Shown here: piece after piece, positions 54,476 to 62,210 of the stretch | How the letters are laid out: every line of letters starts with the position of its first letter | Position numbering within the stretch: the stretch's first letter is position 1 | DNA from: Acidimicrobiia bacterium | Lineage (GTDB): Bacteria > Actinomycetota > Acidimicrobiia > Acidimicrobiales > AC-14 | DNA length: 63,114 bases | Direction: 5' to 3' | Assembly (NCBI GenBank): GCA_023265045.1 | Contig: JAHFUQ010000007.1 | Coordinates: 1 to 63,114 of the forward strand | Made by a program: the position numbers and the translations under genes | The notes under the pieces: generated by a model | Databases searched by the model: none | What the model was told of the DNA's origin: nothing | What the model saw: only the letters and a program-made list of their open reading frames with translations

Positions 54476-55306
54476 GTGCGGGTCGTGTTTTGCGGAGTAC
54501 GCGGGTCGACGCCCGCGCCAGGCCCCGACTTCGTCCGCTACGGCGGGAACACCTCGTGCGTGGCGCTGGCGCATGACGACCAGGACCCGACGCTGGTCCT
54601 CGACGCCGGCACCGGGCTCCAGCAGCTCACGCGCCACCTGGGCGGCCGGCCGTTCAGGGGCACGATCCTCATCGGCCACCTGCACTGGGACCACACCCAC
54701 GGCCTCCCGTTCTTCCGCTCGGGCGACCACCCCGACAGCGACGTGACCCTTCTCATCCCTGCCCAGGGCGACCCCGAGGCAGCGCTGGAACGGGCCATGT
54801 CGCCGCCCCACTTCCCCATCAAGCCGAGCGAGCTGCGGGGACACTGGACGTTCGGGGACATCGAGGAGGGCGACCGCCCTATCGAGGGGTTCAGGGTCAC
54901 GACGCGGGAGATCCCGCACAAAGGGGGCCGCACCTTCGGCTACCGGGTCTCGGACGGCGCGTCCACCCTCGCGTACCTCTCCGACCATGCGCCGGCGGCG
55001 CTGGCCAAGGGTCCCGAGGGGTTCGGCGAGTACCACGCCGCCGCCGTCGAGTTGGCTCGCGACGCCGACGTCCTCATCCACGACGCCCAGTACACGGCGG
55101 CCGAGTTCCCGGCCAAGAGCACGTGGGGGCACTCCGCCGTCGACTACGCCGTCGGACTGGCGGCGGCCGCAGGGGCGCGCTGGCTGATCCTGTTCCACCA
55201 CGATCCGGCGCGCACCGACGAGCAGCTCGATGAGATCGTGCAGTCGCTGGCCGACGCCCCCGTCCCCGTCACGGCCGCGTCGGAAGGGATGACCCTCAGC
55301 CTGTAG
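54476..55306 (+). CDS. Metallo-beta-lactamase-fold hydrolase
   Basis: A 276-residue protein with the metal-binding motif HLHWDHTHG, a preceding LVLDAGTG, YLSDHAP (third metal site) and a final LFHHDP. The early GVRGSTPAPG is typical of the RNase Z/phosphodiesterase-like branch (cyclic-nucleotide or phosphonate-related enzymes). Substrate not assigned. The start is GTG 54476. Confidence 0.85.
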   Translation: MRVVFCGVRGSTPAPGPDFVRYGGNTSCVALAHDDQDPTLVLDAGTGLQQLTRHLGGRPFRGTILIGHLHWDHTHGLPFFRSGDHPDSDVTLLIPAQGDPEAALERAMSPPHFPIKPSELRGHWTFGDIEEGDRPIEGFRVTTREIPHKGGRTFGYRVSDGASTLAYLSDHAPAALAKGPEGFGEYHAAAVELARDADVLIHDAQYTAAEFPAKSTWGHSAVDYAVGLAAAAGARWLILFHHDPARTDEQLDEIVQSLADAPVPVTAASEGMTLSL

Positions 55307-55333
55307 CGCCTCGCCCCGGTAAGGTCGGTCGCC

Positions 55334-56056
55334 ATGAACGTCGATGTACGCCACAACCCGTCGTTCGCCGCCGCCCGGGTGACCCTGGAGCCGGGCGAGG
55401 AGCTCAAGACCGAGTCCGGGGCCATGATGGCGACGTCGGCCGGCGTGGCCGTCCAGGCCAGCACCCAGGGCGGCCTCATGAAGGGGCTCAAGCGCTCGGT
55501 CCTCGGCGGCGAGAGCCTGTTCATCACCACCTACACCGCGCCCGCGGCGGGCGGATGGGTGGACGTCGCCGACCACCTGCCGGGGGACATCGTGGTCGCC
55601 ACCGCCACCCCCGACGCGCCCCTGTCCATCACCAAGGGCTGCTGGCTCGCCTCGGCGGCGGGCGTCGAGCTCGACACCAAGTGGGGCGGGTTCAAGAACC
55701 TCTTCGGCGGCGAGGGCGGGTTCCTGATCCACGCCACCGGCCACGGCACGATCGTGCTGTCCTGCTACGGCGCCCTCGACCGGGTCGAGCTGGCCGCCGG
55801 CGAGTCGGTCACCATCGACACCGGCCACGTCGTCGCCTTCGGGCCGACGGTCACGAGCCAGATCCGCAAGGTGGCCGGCGGCATGATGCAGACCCTCAAG
55901 TCGGGCGAGGGCCTGGTCTTCGACTTCACCGGTCCCGGCTGGGTCATGACCCAGACCCGCAACCCCTCGGCCCTCGAAGCCTGGATCCGGGCGCTCATGC
56001 CCGGCGAGACGAGCGGCGCCGCAGGTGGCGTGCTGGGGGGCCTCTTCGGCCGTTAG
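55334..56056 (+). CDS. AIM24 / TIGR00266-family protein
   Basis: A 240-residue beta-rich protein of the AIM24 family: TLEPGEELKTESGAMMATS at the start, GGESLFITTYTA and GGWVDVADHLPGDIV in the middle, and LKSGEGLVFDFTGPG near the end. Family members form trimeric beta-prism-like structures; function in bacteria is unclear. The ATG lies 27 bp after the hydrolase stop, so the two are probably co-transcribed. Confidence 0.9.
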   Translation: MNVDVRHNPSFAAARVTLEPGEELKTESGAMMATSAGVAVQASTQGGLMKGLKRSVLGGESLFITTYTAPAAGGWVDVADHLPGDIVVATATPDAPLSITKGCWLASAAGVELDTKWGGFKNLFGGEGGFLIHATGHGTIVLSCYGALDRVELAAGESVTIDTGHVVAFGPTVTSQIRKVAGGMMQTLKSGEGLVFDFTGPGWVMTQTRNPSALEAWIRALMPGETSGAAGGVLGGLFGR

Positions 56057-56072
56057 CCGGGCGTCAGCCCGG
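56057..56072. terminator. Compact hairpin at convergent gene ends
   Basis: CCGGGC (56057-56062), loop gtca, GCCCGG (56067-56072). It overlaps the last codons of the metalloprotease gene and directly follows the AIM24 stop, so it can serve both strands. No U-tract is present. Confidence 0.5.
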
Positions 56073-57575
56073 TAGCTTCGGCGTCGTGAGGCAGCCCGCC
56101 TCCATGCCGAGGTAGCGCAGCCCTTCGAGGTCGGGGCGCTGGAGGTCGGCGGGGCGCGACGTCTGCATGACCGCGTCGGGGTACATGAGCGACCCGAAGT
56201 CACTGGAGTGGCCGAGGCCCATCACGTGGCCCAGCTCGTGAAGGATGATCCGGCCCCACTGGAGGTTGTTGCGGCCGATGGCGCCCGTCCCGCTCCCCGA
56301 CGGCGGCCCGAACCCGGCCTGGAGGGGCTCGTGCGACAGCTCGTCGTTGTAAGCGTCGACGTTGAACCGCAACCGCCCGGACACGGTGACGTCGCCCTCG
56401 CGCATGATCCCGGTGTTGCCGAAGACCTGGGACCGGCCTGACGTCTGTTCGGGCGGGAAGTGGTCCCACAGGATCAGGATGGGCGCCCAGCGGCCGGGGT
56501 AGCGGTCGGGCACGTAGGGGCCGGCGCGCGTGGTTTCGTCGGTGAACCCGTCGTCGACGAAGGTCATCCCCGTAGCCGCCGCCAGCCGCCGGAACGACTC
56601 CCGAACGTTGTCCACGACGAACGGCGGCGCGGCGGCCGAGTTCTGGATGTAGTGGATGGGCTCGCACGGGTTGAACCGGGTGGGGCTGCACCCATCGGCC
56701 TTGACCCGCAGGAACGTGTAGTCCTTGGGCAGGTTGGCGACCTCGTTGGCGGCCAGGCTGCGCACGCCGTAGGTGTCGGTGTGGCCCTTCGCGGGGCAGG
56801 CTTCGAGCGGCGCCTTGCCGCCCGCCAGCGCCTCACCCGGAGCGGACGACTTGGTGGAGTCCCCCCTCGAGGCGAACACGACGATCGCCGCGATCAGCGC
56901 CACGGCGGCGGCGACGGCGCCCGCGATCAGGGGCGTCCGGCGGTTCGCACCGGTACCGCGCGCCGGCGCGCGGTGGTGGTACGTGCCGCTCACCCGCGCC
57001 GGTTGGCCCACCTGGGGCTGGGCGACAATCCGGAAGGTCGAGGTGGAGGCAGTCGGCGCGGCGCCCTTTCGCTCGGTCACCTCGACCTCGGCGCCGGCGT
57101 TCTCGCCCGGGGTGACGACCACCGACGCCGGGTCGATCCGCACCTCGACGCCGTCGCCGTCCACCTCCGCCGCCAGCGTGGTCGGCATGGGCGCGTTGCC
57201 TCGGTTGCCGAGCGTCAGCCGGTGGTGGCCACCGTCGTCGTCCGAGAGGGTGGCGGACAGGAGGCTGAACGGGCACAGCTCGACCACACCGGCCACGGCG
57301 CCGCCCGGGGTGGCGACGACCTCGAAGGCGAACGACCCGGCGGCGGGCACCGATGCACGCGGCAGGTGGAACCCGACCCGCGCCACGGCCTCGCCGTTGG
57401 CGGGGACCACCACCGTGTCGGGCGCGACCCACGAGAACGGGCGGGCCGCCCCAGTGACCGAGAGCTTGCACTGCACGTCGTCCGGGCCGTCGTTGCCGAG
57501 CCGGACTTCGGACGCAACGGACTCGCCGGCGTCGACGGAGAGGTGCGGGGACAGCAGGTGGACGGTGATGGCCAT
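56064..57575 (-). CDS. Membrane-anchored matrixin-like metalloprotease
   Basis: A 503-residue protein with no signal peptide. Residues 1-200 are two Ig-like beta domains (SEVRLGNDGPDDVQCKLSV, LTLGNRGNAPMPTT). One membrane helix spans 215-235, preceded by NRRTP, so the N-terminal part should be cytoplasmic and the rest outside. The extracellular part is a metzincin: HELGHVMGLGH at 446-456 binds zinc, and SLMYP provides the Met-turn. Similar two-part architectures exist among actinobacterial proteins, but the target is unknown. The gene is the last of a minus-strand run from 61387. Confidence 0.85.
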   Translation of the reverse strand: MAITVHLLSPHLSVDAGESVASEVRLGNDGPDDVQCKLSVTGAARPFSWVAPDTVVVPANGEAVARVGFHLPRASVPAAGSFAFEVVATPGGAVAGVVELCPFSLLSATLSDDDGGHHRLTLGNRGNAPMPTTLAAEVDGDGVEVRIDPASVVVTPGENAGAEVEVTERKGAAPTASTSTFRIVAQPQVGQPARVSGTYHHRAPARGTGANRRTPLIAGAVAAAVALIAAIVVFASRGDSTKSSAPGEALAGGKAPLEACPAKGHTDTYGVRSLAANEVANLPKDYTFLRVKADGCSPTRFNPCEPIHYIQNSAAAPPFVVDNVRESFRRLAAATGMTFVDDGFTDETTRAGPYVPDRYPGRWAPILILWDHFPPEQTSGRSQVFGNTGIMREGDVTVSGRLRFNVDAYNDELSHEPLQAGFGPPSGSGTGAIGRNNLQWGRIILHELGHVMGLGHSSDFGSLMYPDAVMQTSRPADLQRPDLEGLRYLGMEAGCLTTPKLPG

Positions 57576-57597
57576 GAAGCAGCCGAAGCGTACCTAG

Positions 57598-58224
57598 TCA
57601 GCCGAAAAGTCGGAGGGGCGGCTCGGGCGGTTCAAACCGCTCGAGCAATTCCGGTCCGTCGTTGCGGACGTCGCCCACCCGCGGGTCAACGGGGTGGCGG
57701 ACGAGCACACCGCCCGGGGCGGCCCTGAGTATGCGCTTGACGCGGGACCGGTCGAGGTGGGCCGGATCGAGCCATTCCGCCAGGGCCTCGAGCTCGAGGA
57801 TGACCGGCATGCGGTCGTGGATCCCCTCCACATCGGGACCGGCCGCCGTCGTCAGCATCGTGCACATCCGCTCGCTGCCCGCGGCCCACAACCCGGCCAG
57901 CGCCAGCGGCGCGCCGTCCCGGCGCTGGAAGAACAGGGGCTGGCCCTCGTGCCACTCGAAGAACCCGTCGGCCACCACCGCCATGCGGTGGGTGGTGTCG
58001 GGCGCGCCCTCGCACCGGGTGTTGAACTGGCGGCCGCCAAAACCCCAGCGGTACAGCCCGAGCACCCGCTGCCGGTGCGCAGTGGTCGCCAGCCCGACCA
58101 CGGACCGGGTCGGTGCGATGTTGTAGCTGGGCTCGTACGCGCCGGCCAGGCCCGGCGCGAGGTGGGCTTGGAAGTAGTCGGCCAGATCGTCGACCGGACG
58201 GGACAGGCTGTAGCGACCGCACAT
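57598..58224 (-). CDS. SRAP/YedK-family abasic-site processing protein
   Basis: A 208-residue SRAP-domain protein. Cys2 (MCGRYSL) is the catalytic residue that crosslinks to abasic sites in single-stranded DNA. YNIAPT, GFFEWHEG and IHDRMPVIL supply the conserved Asn, Glu and His. Length is normal. It protects replication forks from abasic lesions. The start at ATG 58224 must be correct because the second residue has to be the cysteine. It follows the NTPase gene by 27 bp. Confidence 0.93.
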   Translation of the reverse strand: MCGRYSLSRPVDDLADYFQAHLAPGLAGAYEPSYNIAPTRSVVGLATTAHRQRVLGLYRWGFGGRQFNTRCEGAPDTTHRMAVVADGFFEWHEGQPLFFQRRDGAPLALAGLWAAGSERMCTMLTTAAGPDVEGIHDRMPVILELEALAEWLDPAHLDRSRVKRILRAAPGGVLVRHPVDPRVGDVRNDGPELLERFEPPEPPLRLFG

Positions 58225-58251
58225 GGTTCGAGACGAACTTCCTCTCCGCCT

Positions 58252-59949
58252 CTAGCGGCCGACCAGGCGCTGGAGGACGGAGAAGCCGAGGACGCCGTCG
58301 GGGAACATGCGACCCACGAGGTCCTGCACCCCTTCGTCCTCGGATGCCGCAAACGCGGTGGCGACAGCCTCGCCGAGCCACTGGCACGCTCCGGCGGCGT
58401 CGCAATCGGGCACGTCGAGATCGTCGGCCAGGCCTTCGTAGCGGCGGATGGCGTCCTTGGCGCTCTTGTCCCAGTTGGGCGTCACCCGCCGGCCGATGAA
58501 CGCCGCCGCCCGCAACAACCGAGGGGTGTCGGCGCCGGCATCGGCGCCGGCGTCGGCGCCGGCGTCGGCGCAGACGACCGCCGCCCGCCCCAGGTGGGCG
58601 AGGGCGACGCGCGCCTCGGACATCGAGACCGGGGCCAGCCCGGGGATGTCGGCCACCGCCACGCCGGCGAGCACGACGCTCTCGGAGGTGCGCCCGGCGC
58701 CGGCGTGGGCCTCGCTCACATCGCTGAGGAAGTACCGCGCCATGTCGGACCAGTCCTCCACGTCCGGCGCCTGGGCGAGCGCGGCGAGCAGGATGTGTTC
58801 GGCCTCGGCGGCGCGACCGGCCTGGCGGTACGTGCGCGCCCGGCTGGCCCGCATCACGAGGAGGCCGCCGAGGACGTGATCCGCCTCGTCGGCGGCGTCG
58901 CACGCAACCCGGTCGGCCTCGTCGCGCGGGACGCCGATGGCCTGGAGCCGTTCCGACAAGACGGGGCCGCTGATCATGATGGCCCGGTCCGACACCAGGG
59001 GCCGGACGGTCTTGCTCATCTCGCCCGTGGCCCGCACGAGCGCTCGGAGCGGGGGGCCGAGGTCGGTCCCGGCCGCGGTCGCCCGGGCGATCACGGGGTG
59101 GCGCACCCGTAGGGCCTCACCCGTCCCCCCCGCCAGGCCAGCCTCGGCGAGGGCGGTGCGGAGGCCAAACCGCCGGTCGCGATCGACACCCACGAGGTCG
59201 GCCACCACGCGCAGGTCGACACCGTCGATTCCGGCCGCGCCGGCCGCCGCGGCGTAGGCGAACGCTCCCTGGGTCGAGGGCTCCAGTGCCTCGACCGCCG
59301 CCGCCCAGCGAGCGGGATCCCCGCGCTGGGCGAGCACCCAGCCGAGCAGGTCGTCGGAGGTGGCCGTCGCCGCCTCACGGCCCCAGGCGGCCGCAATCAG
59401 GGCGGCGTCGTCCTCGGTGAGGGCGAGCGCCGCGTCCCGTGCAGCTTTCGTAGGCCACACCTCGGCGAACTGGTCCCAAGCCTCACCCCCCCGGGCGAAC
59501 TGGGCGTTCCACTCCGCCGCCCGGCCCGCGAGCACCCAGTGGACATCCTGGCGGCCGGCGGCGGTAAGCCGGGCCAGCGCCTGCTGCACCGAAATTGCGA
59601 TCTCGTCGGCGTCGTCGCTCGCCAGCACCCAGCCCACGCCGGTGGGGAGCTGGGCGACCGCTTCCGGGTCCAGCGCAGGGCCGGCCCGAAACAGCACCCG
59701 CCGCCCGTGACCCGCCAGGTCGGCCGCGACCTGGCGCACCGCCGTGCTCTTGCCCTGACCGCCGCCGACGAGCAAGACGACGGTCGTGCGCTCGGCGTTC
59801 TCGACACGCGCCACCGCATCGACGACCACCTGGCGACGGGGGGCGCGCCGGGCGTCGCTCCACCCCGGATGCCCGCCGTCGAAGTAGCGCCCGAGGTCGT
59901 CCCCGTCGCCGCCGTGATCAGCGCCGACCTCGTCCCAGCCGTTCAGCAT
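58252..59949 (-). CDS. P-loop NTPase (STAND-like)
   Basis: A 565-residue protein. Walker A GGGQGKST is at 62-69 after VVLL, and VGWVLASDDADEI fits a Walker B/sensor strand. A helical region follows with features like a winged helix (about 235-300), then a long alpha-helical C-terminal half resembling TPR-type repeats. The ADAGADAGADAGAD stretch near residue 460 comes from a 12-bp repeat. This NTPase-plus-helical-repeat layout is that of STAND signalling ATPases, many of which act in regulation or phage defence. No effector domain is evident. It lies between an FAD enzyme and SRAP. Confidence 0.65.
   Translation of the reverse strand: MLNGWDEVGADHGGDGDDLGRYFDGGHPGWSDARRAPRRQVVVDAVARVENAERTTVVLLVGGGQGKSTAVRQVAADLAGHGRRVLFRAGPALDPEAVAQLPTGVGWVLASDDADEIAISVQQALARLTAAGRQDVHWVLAGRAAEWNAQFARGGEAWDQFAEVWPTKAARDAALALTEDDAALIAAAWGREAATATSDDLLGWVLAQRGDPARWAAAVEALEPSTQGAFAYAAAAGAAGIDGVDLRVVADLVGVDRDRRFGLRTALAEAGLAGGTGEALRVRHPVIARATAAGTDLGPPLRALVRATGEMSKTVRPLVSDRAIMISGPVLSERLQAIGVPRDEADRVACDAADEADHVLGGLLVMRASRARTYRQAGRAAEAEHILLAALAQAPDVEDWSDMARYFLSDVSEAHAGAGRTSESVVLAGVAVADIPGLAPVSMSEARVALAHLGRAAVVCADAGADAGADAGADTPRLLRAAAFIGRRVTPNWDKSAKDAIRRYEGLADDLDVPDCDAAGACQWLGEAVATAFAASEDEGVQDLVGRMFPDGVLGFSVLQRLVGR
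58529..58576. repeat. 12-bp tandem repeat in a coding region
   Basis: Four tandem copies of tcggcgccggcg with small changes. Each adds four residues (ADAG) to the minus-strand NTPase. Copy number could vary between strains without breaking the frame. Confidence 0.85.
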
Positions 59950-59959
59950 CCCGGGCAGG

Positions 59960-61387
59960 CTAGTGACCCAGGCGCTTGAGGGCGGCCCGCGCCGCCCACC
60001 AGCCGCACATGCCGTGCACGCCCGCGCCCGGCGGGGTGGAGGACGAGCACAAGTAGGCGGGGAGGCCCTCGATCGGCGCGGAGTAGGGATGGAGCGACAG
60101 CGCCGGCCGGGCGACGACCTGGAGGCCGCCGTGGGACCCGCCCGCGATGTCGCCGCCGATGTAGTTGGGGTCGTGGGCCTCGATGTCGGCCGGGGTCATC
60201 ACGTAGCGAGCGAGCACCCGGTCGCGGAAGCCGGGGGCGAACCGTTCCAGCTGCGCCTCGATGGCGGCGGTCATGTCGACCGTGGACCCCCGCGGCACGT
60301 GGCAGTACGTCCAGAACGTGTGGCGGCCGGCAGGCGCGCGGGTGGCGTCGAACAGGCTCGGCTGGGCGCAGAGGACGAAGGGCCGCTCAGGGTGGCGCCC
60401 GTGGGCGACATCGGCCTCGGCGGCGGCGATCTCGGCCAGCGTCCCGCCGACGTGGACACTGGCGGCCCGGGCGCAGTCGGCTGCTTTCCACGGGACCGGC
60501 CCGTCCAGCGCGTAGTCGACCTTGAACGCGCCGGCGCCGTAGCGGAAGCGCTCGAGGCGGCGCCGGTACCCGTGCGCCAACCGGTCGCCGGCGATGGCCA
60601 CGAGCTGCTTCGGGGTGACGTCGAACAGAGCCACCTGCGCCTCGGGAAGGTCGGCCAGGGTGTACACCCGGTGGCCGCACACCACCTCGCCGCCCAGGGA
60701 TCGGAGGTAGGCCACCATGGCGTCGGCGATGCGCTGGGAACCGCCCCGGGCCGCGGGCCAGCCCGCGGCGTGGGCCGAGGCGGCGAAAGTGACCCCGAAC
60801 GACGCCGTGAGCGGCCACCGCAGATCGAGGATGGCGTGGCCCGCCAGCCCGGCGAAGACGGCGCGGGCCCGCTCGTCGCGGAACATGGCCTGGGCGAGGG
60901 TGGTCGCCGGCCACAGCGCCCGCAGGCCGAAGCCGGCCAGGGTGAACGGATGGCGGGGCGGCCGCGCCAGCGGCCCGAGGATCGACTGCGTGAGGGCGTC
61001 CCATCGGTCCGGCGCGACGAAGGGGCCCACGAGCCTGCGCCACGCCGCGCCGTCACGGCCCAGGCTCGCCACCATGTCGTCGAGGGAGCGTTCGAGGACG
61101 ATCGCCGTACCGTCTGGTAGGGGGTGGGCGGCCGGGGCGTCGGGGTGGACCCATGCAAGGCCGAAGTCCTGCAACGGCGTGCCCTTGAAGAACGGCGATG
61201 CAACGCCGAGCGGGTGGATCGTCGAGCACACGTCGTGGGCGAACCCGGGTAGGGTCAGCTCCTCGGTGCGCGTCCCACCGCCCGGACGGTCCGCGCCCTC
61301 GAGCACGGTGACCGAGTGGCCCGCCTGAGCCAGCGTGATGGCGGCCGCCAGGCCGTTGGGGCCGGCGCCGACGACGACGGCGTCGAT
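59960..61387 (-). CDS. FAD-dependent oxidoreductase (phytoene desaturase-like), abnormal start
   Basis: An enzyme of about 475 residues. The dinucleotide-binding motif is VVVGAGPNGLAAAITLAQAG, ending in a glutamate 29 residues into the protein (TVLEGAD), followed by GGGTRTEELTLPG; the C-terminal FAD contact GVHGMCGWWAARAAL is present. This matches the phytoene desaturase/amine oxidase-like family, substrate unknown. No ATG, GTG or TTG precedes the Rossmann motif: an in-frame TAG lies six bases upstream of ATC 61385-61387, which is eight bases after AGGAGG. The first usual start, GTG 61306, would remove the FAD-binding site. ATC is annotated as the probable start. A start-codon mutation or sequence error is possible. 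Confidence 0.75.
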   Translation of the reverse strand: MDAVVVGAGPNGLAAAITLAQAGHSVTVLEGADRPGGGTRTEELTLPGFAHDVCSTIHPLGVASPFFKGTPLQDFGLAWVHPDAPAAHPLPDGTAIVLERSLDDMVASLGRDGAAWRRLVGPFVAPDRWDALTQSILGPLARPPRHPFTLAGFGLRALWPATTLAQAMFRDERARAVFAGLAGHAILDLRWPLTASFGVTFAASAHAAGWPAARGGSQRIADAMVAYLRSLGGEVVCGHRVYTLADLPEAQVALFDVTPKQLVAIAGDRLAHGYRRRLERFRYGAGAFKVDYALDGPVPWKAADCARAASVHVGGTLAEIAAAEADVAHGRHPERPFVLCAQPSLFDATRAPAGRHTFWTYCHVPRGSTVDMTAAIEAQLERFAPGFRDRVLARYVMTPADIEAHDPNYIGGDIAGGSHGGLQVVARPALSLHPYSAPIEGLPAYLCSSSTPPGAGVHGMCGWWAARAALKRLGH

Positions 61388-61539
61388 CCCCTATCCCTCC
61401 TCGCGGCAATCGCAGATGTCCGTGGACGGGCGGCGCACGGCCCCGACTGTACGGCTCGCCCGGCGACGGGCCGCTCCATGCCACGATCAATGGCCGCCCG
61501 CCGACCACGCATGGGCGAAGTGTTGCTACGTTGCTCCCC

Positions 61540-62193
61540 GTGGCGGGATCGAAGCGTGACCGTCAGAGGGAGAGCCGGCAGGCGAAGCTGGCGGCTTTGG
61601 CCGCGGCGCGCCGTCGCCAGCAGCGCAAGCGCACTGCCATCTGGGTCGTCACTGTCACGGCCGTTGTGGTCGGAGTCGTGTTCCTGATCAGCGCCGTCGG
61701 TGGCGGAAAGAAGAAAGAGGACACCGTCGCCGCCGGTTCGAGCACGACGGTGGCGGGAACGCCGACGACGGCCGGCGCCGCCTCGGACGCCGCCAGCAAG
61801 CCGTGCGTCCCCACCGCCGACCCGCTTCCGGCCGGCGCGCCGGCGGTGCCCGTCGAGGTCGGCCCCGCGCCGACGCAGCTCATCACCAAGGACCTGAAGC
61901 CGGGCACGGGCGCGGAGATCGCCAAGGGCGCGACCGTCACCGTCAACTACATCGGCGTGGCCTGCTCGACCGGCAAGATCTTCGACTCGTCGTACTCGCG
62001 GAACCAGCCCGCCACCTTCTCGCTCAGCGGGGTGATCAAGGGGTGGACGGACGGCATCCCGGGCATGAAGGTCGGTGGGCAGCGCCTCCTCGGCATCCCC
62101 GCCTCCCAGGCCTACGGCGCCAGCGGGTCCGGCGCCACCATCGGCCCCAACGAGGCGCTCTGGTTCGTCGTCGAAGTTCTCGACACCAAGTAA
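61540..62193 (+). CDS. Membrane-anchored FKBP-type peptidyl-prolyl isomerase
   Basis: A protein of about 217 residues: a basic N-terminal region (SKRDRQRESRQAK), one membrane helix at about 33-53, a Thr/Ala-rich linker, then an FKBP domain. VTVNYIGVACSTGKIFDSSY and FSLSGVIKGWTDGIPGMKVG are the canonical strands and loop, and LLGIPASQAYGASG completes the active site. It would help fold exported proteins. GTG 61540 is preferred over TTG 61531. Confidence 0.9.
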   Translation: MAGSKRDRQRESRQAKLAALAAARRRQQRKRTAIWVVTVTAVVVGVVFLISAVGGGKKKEDTVAAGSSTTVAGTPTTAGAASDAASKPCVPTADPLPAGAPAVPVEVGPAPTQLITKDLKPGTGAEIAKGATVTVNYIGVACSTGKIFDSSYSRNQPATFSLSGVIKGWTDGIPGMKVGGQRLLGIPASQAYGASGSGATIGPNEALWFVVEVLDTK

Positions 62194-62210
62194 CCCGCCT
62201 GCCCGGCGTC

